NCBI GenBank assembly: GCA_963755075.1
Contig: CAVWKL010000256.1
Coordinates: 1 to 11,793 of the forward strand
Reading direction: 5' to 3'
DNA length: 11,793 bases
Origin: Roseiarcus sp963755075
GTDB taxonomy: Bacteria; Pseudomonadota; Alphaproteobacteria; Rhizobiales; Beijerinckiaceae
Program-made: the position numbers and the translations under genes
The notes under the pieces: generated by a model
The model's input: only the letters and a program-made list of their open reading frames with translations
Databases searched by the model: none
What the model was told of the DNA's origin: nothing
In this document: positions 7,822 to 11,793 of the stretch, piece after piece
Layout of the letters: each line of letters opens with the position of its first letter
Position numbering within the stretch: position 1 is the first letter of the stretch

Positions 7822-7868
7822 GCGCGGGCGCGATTTCGTCCCGAGTTCGGGCTCGCCATCGCCCGCGC
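7822..7868 (+). other. Nested inverted repeat just after xylG, possible 3' end structure
   Basis: Perfect 9-bp arms GCGCGGGCG (7822-7830) and CGCCCGCGC (7860-7868) enclose a second perfect inverted repeat, CCCGA/TCGGG (7840-7851). It starts one base after the xylG stop. It would fold as a strong hairpin at the end of the transporter mRNA. No T-run follows, so it would act as an RNA-stabilising structure or part of a factor-dependent terminator, not a classic intrinsic terminator. Confidence 0.5.
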
Positions 7869-7929
7869 CGCACCCGCATCGCATTTCGTGATATGCTCAT
7901 CGCAATGGTCAATACGCAGGGCGCGCGCC

Positions 7930-8139
7930 ATGATGATCAAGAACGCAAGCGTTCGAAGCGAGACAGTGGTCATCGTCGTTTCGCCGGACGGAACAAGCAA
8001 GCAGAAGCTCGCCATAAGAACCGACCTCGCGGCGAAGGCCCCGGAGATGGAGGTGCTCATCGCCGAAATCGAAGGATTTCTTCTGGAGCGCCATGACTTT
8101 TGCGGCGCGGAAATCAGTTGCGCGGAAACAGCCGGCTAA
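7930..8139 (+). CDS. Possible small hypothetical protein
   Basis: This would encode 69 residues, beginning MMIKNASVRSETVVIVVSPDG, with a predicted beta strand (TVVIVVS) and a later helix (APEMEVLIAEIEGFLLE), ending with two cysteines near the C-terminus. AGGG lies 8 bases before the chosen ATG. An in-frame GTG at 7888 gives a longer form with an unlikely N-terminus. Third codon positions are GC-rich as in neighbouring genes, which is mild support. I recognise no family. It stands alone between the importer genes and the ilv leader. It may be a real small gene or chance in GC-rich DNA. Confidence 0.4.
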   Translation: MMIKNASVRSETVVIVVSPDGTSKQKLAIRTDLAAKAPEMEVLIAEIEGFLLERHDFCGAEISCAETAG

Positions 8140-8288
8140 CGGAAATCGACGCCCGATCGCGCCGAGAGCATCCGAAGGCGCAAAGCGCCGCGCCGCCATC
8201 GCCGGCGACGCCGAAACGTCCGCTCCGCAGACGGCGATCCTAAGAACCGGACAGATGACGAGCTCGCCACAGAAAGCGAGGCACGCCC

Positions 8289-8317
8289 TTGACGGGGCGT
8301 CGGCGCTTGAGTAGGTT
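8289..8317 (+). promoter_or_regulatory. Likely promoter of the ilv operon
   Basis: CTTGACG at 8288-8294 closely matches the alphaproteobacterial -35, and TAGGTT at 8312-8317 stands at the right 17-base spacing as a weak -10. Transcription would begin near 8324, about ten bases before the leader-peptide ATG at 8334. Confidence 0.45.
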
Positions 8318-8333
8318 CGGCGGGCTTTGCCGA

Positions 8334-8399
8334 ATGGAGCGGCCCGTCGTGGCTCGGAAGCTTATCGTATCTTGTGCGCTGGAGGGTGGACGGGCTTAG
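8334..8399 (+). CDS. Candidate ilv leader peptide (21 codons)
   Basis: This is a short frame from ATG 8334 to TAG 8397-8399. It contains Val-Val (GTC GTG at 8346-8351), Leu-Ile-Val (CTT ATC GTA at 8361-8369) and another Leu (CTG 8379). Enrichment in the amino acids made by the downstream pathway is the hallmark of attenuation leader peptides. No Shine-Dalgarno is present, but the predicted transcript starts only ~10 bases before the ATG, so near-leaderless initiation is possible. The stop codon overlaps GGGCTT (8392-8397). That segment can pair with the 5' arm of the terminator downstream, giving the alternative-structure layout expected of an attenuator. The role is inferred; no homologue is recalled. 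Confidence 0.45.
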   Translation: MERPVVARKLIVSCALEGGRA

Positions 8400-8428
8400 G
8401 ACCCGGTTCCGCTGACTGGCGCGTACCC

Positions 8429-8451
8429 AGGGCCCCTCGCGGGCCTTTTTT
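8429..8451 (+). terminator. Intrinsic terminator in the ilvB leader, probable attenuator
   Basis: GGCCC (8431-8435) and GGGCC (8441-8445) pair around a CTCGC loop and are followed by six T residues (8446-8451). A8429 and G8430 can extend the stem by pairing with the first Ts. It stands 70 bases before the ilvB start and 30 bases after the leader-peptide stop. An alternative pairing of its 5' arm (GGGCCC, 8430-8435) with GGGCTT at 8392-8397, using two G-U pairs, would prevent termination. Confidence 0.7.
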
Positions 8452-8521
8452 ATTGCCTTGATTCCGGGTTGGCGCGCTCAAGACCCAGGCGGGATCGGAA
8501 AACGAAGAATGGAGAATCGCA

Positions 8522-10296
8522 ATGTCAAAGCACATGACCGGCGCGGAGATGGTCGTCGAAGCGTTGAAGGACCAGGGCGTCGCGTTCGTGTTCGGCTATC
8601 CCGGCGGCGCGGTTCTGCCGATCTACGACGCCATTTTCGGCCAGAACGACTTTCGGCACATTCTGGTGCGCCATGAGCAAGGCGCGGCGCACGCGGCCGA
8701 GGGCTACGCGCGCTCGACCGGCAAAGTCGGCGTGCTGCTCGTCACCTCGGGGCCGGGCGCCACCAATGCCATCACCGGCCTCACCGACGCGCTGCTCGAT
8801 TCGATCCCGCTCGTCTGCATCACCGGCCAAGTGCCGACGCATCTGATCGGATCGGACGCCTTTCAGGAATGCGACACGACCGGCATCACCCGCAGTTGCA
8901 CCAAGCACAATTACCTCGTGCGCCGCATCGAGGATTTGCCCCGCATTCTGCACGAGGCCTTCTATGTCGCCTCGCACGGCCGGCCCGGACCCGTCGTCGT
9001 CGACATCCCCAAGGACGTGCAATTCGCCACGGGAACCTACGCGTTCCAGCGCAACATCCAGCACAAGACCTATCAACCGCAGGTCAAAGGCGACATCGAG
9101 CGCATCAAGTACGCCATCGACATGATGGCCAAAGCGAAGAGGCCGATTTTCTATACCGGCGGCGGCGTGATCAATTCGGGCCCGAGCGCGTCGACGCTGC
9201 TGCGCGAACTGGTGCGCCTGACCGGCTTTCCGATCACCTCGACGCTGATGGGCCTGGGCGCCTATCCCGCCTCCGACAAGCAATGGCTGGGCATGCTTGG
9301 CATGCACGGCTCGTTCGAAGCCAACAACGCGATGCACGATTGCGATCTGATGATCTGCGTCGGCGCGCGTTTCGACGACCGCATCACCGGGCGCCTCGAC
9401 GCCTTCTCGCCGCACAGCAGAAAAATCCACATCGACATCGATCCGTCCTCGATCAACAAGAACGTCAAGGTCGATCTGGGCATCGTCGGCGACTGCGCCC
9501 ACGTGCTCGAGGACATGGTGCGGCTGTGGCGGGCGGGCGGGCAGCGAGCCGACGCGGCGGCGCTCGCCAAGTGGTGGCAGACGATCGACCATTGGCGCGC
9601 GCGCAAGTCGTTCGATTTTCGCAATTCCGATTCGATCATCAAACCGCAGCACGCCGTTCGCCGGCTCTATGAATTGACCAAGGGCCGCGACGTCTACATC
9701 ACCACCGAAGTCGGCCAGCATCAGATGTGGGCGGCGCAGCACTTCCAATTCGAGGAGCCGAACCGCTGGATGACGTCGGGCGGCCTGGGCACGATGGGCT
9801 ACGGCCTGCCCGCCGCGATCGGCGTGCAACTCGCCCATCCCAATCGCTGGTCGTCGACATCGCCGGCGAGGCCTCGATCCTGATGAACATGCAGGAAATG
9901 TCGACGGCGATCCATACAGCGCCTGCCGGTGAAGGTGTTCATCCTCAACAACCAATACATGGGCATGGTGCGCCAGTGGCAGGAACTGCTGCACGGCGGG
10001 CGCTATTCCGAGAGCTACACCGACTTCGCTGCCCGATTTCGTCAAGCTCGCCGAAGCCTATGGCGCGCACGGCATCCGCTGCTCCGACCCCGCCCGTCTC
10101 GACGACGCGATCATGGAGATGATCGAGACGCCGAAGGCGGTGATCTTCGATTGCCTCGTCGATCAGAACCGAAAACTGCTTCCCGATGATCCCGTCGGGC
10201 AAGGCGCACAACGAAATGCTGCTCGCCGAACTCGGCGATGACGCGGGAGTCGAACTCGGCAGCGTCATCGACGAAAAGGGCAAGATGCTGGTGTGA
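8522..10296 (+). CDS. ilvB: Acetolactate (acetohydroxyacid) synthase large subunit, four frameshifts near the 3' end
   Basis: This is the ThDP- and FAD-dependent catalytic subunit of acetolactate synthase. It joins pyruvate with pyruvate (valine/leucine) or with 2-oxobutyrate (isoleucine). The first frame shows FGYPGGAVLPIYD, catalytic Glu52 in RHEQGAAHAAEGYAR, TSGPGATN, GRPGPVVVDIPKDVQ, the central FAD-binding region with GARFDDRITG, and TEVGQHQMWAAQ. Past 9845 the frame changes four times: about -1 at 9843-9846, net +1 at 9911-9922, +1 at 10025-10026 and +1 at 10169-10170. Between these points the conserved sequence continues: LVVDIAGEASILMNMQEMSTA, VKVFILNNQYMGMVRQWQE, PDFVKLAEAYG and ENCFPMIPSGKAHNEMLL. 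The stop is TGA 10294-10296. The repaired length is about 590 residues, normal for the family. GGAG lies 7 bases before the start. The metal-binding motif reads GEA where GDA is expected. Confidence 0.9.
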
Positions 10297-10319
10297 GGGG
10301 AGGCGACGGGAGTCCGACC

Positions 10320-11295
10320 ATGTTCAGCCTCGAGGATCTGCGCGACGCGCAGGCAATTGTTCAGGGCGGCGCTGCGTCCGACGCCGAGCTTCGCCTGGCC
10401 GTTGCTCGCGCGCCGGCTCGGCGCGGAGATCGTCGTCAAGCACGAGAATCATCAGCCCACCGGCGCCTTCAAGGTGCGCGGCGGCGTGACCTTCGTCGAC
10501 AAACTCCGCCGCCGCGCGCCAAACGCGTCGGGGCTGATTTCCGCGACGCGCGGCAATCACGGCCAGAGCCTCGCCTTCGCCGGGCGGCGATTTGGCCTCC
10601 CCGTCGCCATCGTCGTCCCAAAGGGAAATTCCGCCGAAAAGAACGCCGCGATGCGCGCTCTCGGCGCGGACATCATCGAGCACGGCGCGGACTTTCAGGC
10701 CGCGCGCGAAGAGGCGATGCGGCTCGCCGACGCGCGCGGCGCCGAGATTGTGCCCGCGTTCCATCGCGATCTGGCGCTTGGCGTCGCCACCTACGCGTTG
10801 GAATTGTTCGGCGACCGGCCGGATCTCGATGTGCTCTACGTGCCGATCGGCCAGGGCTCGGGGATTTGCGGCTGCATCGCGGCGCGCGACGCGCTTGGCC
10901 TGAAGACCGAGATCGTCGGCGTGCAATCGACGGAAGCGCCGTCCTACGCTTTGTCGTTCGCGGCCGGCCAAACGGTGCGCACCAACAGCTGCGAGACGCT
11001 CGCCGACGGCGTGGCGACGCGCGTTCCCGACGAGGAAGCGCTGGACATCATTCGGCGCGGCGCGGCGCGCATCGTTCTTGTCAGCGACGCGGACATCGCC
11101 GCCGCGATCCGCGTCTATTGGACCGACACCCATAACCTCGCCGAAGGCGCCGGCGCGGCGGGGCTGGCGGGCGCCATGCAGGAGAAGGCGCGGCTCGCCG
11201 GCAAACGGGTCGGTCTCATTCTGTCGGGCGGCAATATCGATTTCGAACTGTTCCAGCGCTGGGTCGCTGCGCCTTATCAGGCCGCGGCCGAATGA
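10320..11295 (+). CDS. Single-domain threonine/serine dehydratase (PLP-dependent), one frameshift near the start
   Basis: This is a fold-type II PLP enzyme that would deaminate threonine to 2-oxobutyrate (and/or serine to pyruvate). The true N-terminus, MFSLEDLRDAQAIV, starts at ATG 10320 (GGGAG 7 bases upstream). After one frame change near 10360 (dropping one T of GTTC restores it) the sequence continues RAALRPTPSFAWPLL. PLP-lysine is ~Lys51 in HENHQPTGAFKVRGG; SATRGNHGQS (~74-83) is the family Asn-loop; GQGSGICG (~177-184) holds the cofactor phosphate; LSGGNID is near the C-terminus. At ~324 residues it lacks the C-terminal ACT-like regulatory domain of long biosynthetic IlvA, so feedback inhibition by isoleucine through that domain is not expected. 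It lies between ilvB and ilvN with short gaps, so it is probably in the same operon. Related dehydratases acting on other hydroxyamino acids cannot be excluded. Confidence 0.85.
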
Positions 11296-11346
11296 CCGCC
11301 CCTTACCCGCGCCGCCGCCGGCGCATCGCCGTGAAGGATTGACTCG

Positions 11347-11793
<447 letters not shown>

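Noticed and set aside
8093..8314. A 73-codon plus-strand frame after the small hypothetical gene
   Set aside because: It overlaps the end of the preceding small frame and runs through the ilv promoter. Its Arg/Ala/Ser-rich composition looks like non-coding GC-rich sequence.
8525..10045. A 506-codon minus-strand frame spanning ilvB
   Set aside because: It is antisense to a clearly conserved gene, with no recognisable domain.
9848..10296. Decay of ilvB into a pseudogene as a biological event
   Set aside because: Conserved residues persist after each frame change, there are no accumulated stops within the correct frames, and the breaks cluster with other quality problems. Sequencing error is simpler, though read data are needed.

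Overview
The window is GC-rich DNA from a bacterium, most likely an alphaproteobacterium of the Hyphomicrobiales (Rhizobiales) type. This is inferred from codon use, the rhizobial look of IlvB/IlvN and of the sugar ABC transporter, and the single-domain ABC ATPase. I cannot name a genus. I see no RNA genes, CRISPR array, insertion sequence or phage genes.

Layout. (1) 101-3178, minus strand: a two-gene exported operon. First comes a di-haem oxidoreductase (two CxxCH motifs, one frameshift near 2242). Its stop overlaps the start of a CRTAC1-like FG-GAP/VCBS protein with a C-terminal ASPIC/UnbV domain. (2) 3368-7820, plus strand: a LacI-family regulator followed by a xylose-type ABC importer in the order binding protein (xylF), permease (xylH), ATPase (xylG). 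A near-perfect 22-bp palindrome lies before the regulator. A second CpG-centred palindrome lies before xylF, a 10-bp GNRA hairpin lies between xylF and xylH, and a nested inverted repeat closes the unit. (3) 7821-8521: a sparse stretch with one possible small protein, then what looks like a transcription-attenuation leader for ilvB: promoter, short leader peptide with Val-Val and Leu-Ile-Val codons, and an intrinsic terminator. (4) 8522-11793, plus strand: branched-chain amino acid synthesis, with the acetolactate synthase large subunit (ilvB), a single-domain threonine/serine dehydratase, and the small subunit (ilvN), which is damaged at the window end.

How the genes work together. The LacI-type protein probably controls import of a pentose such as xylose. 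No xylose isomerase or xylulokinase is in the window, so catabolism would be encoded elsewhere. In the ilv unit the dehydratase can supply 2-oxobutyrate, which acetolactate synthase uses for isoleucine, so its position between the two synthase subunits makes metabolic sense.

Sequence quality matters here. Four frame changes fall in the last 450 bases of ilvB and one at the start of the dehydratase gene. Each is repaired by one base (or a small net change), and the protein sequence stays conserved on both sides. The window ends in 45 consecutive G residues preceded by a decaying ilvN sequence. I read most of this as sequencing or assembly error near a contig end, not biology. I did not find a convincing undescribed system. 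The most interesting real signals are the ilv leader, the LacI-type operators, the ilvB-dehydratase-ilvN order and the di-haem enzyme/CRTAC1 pair.
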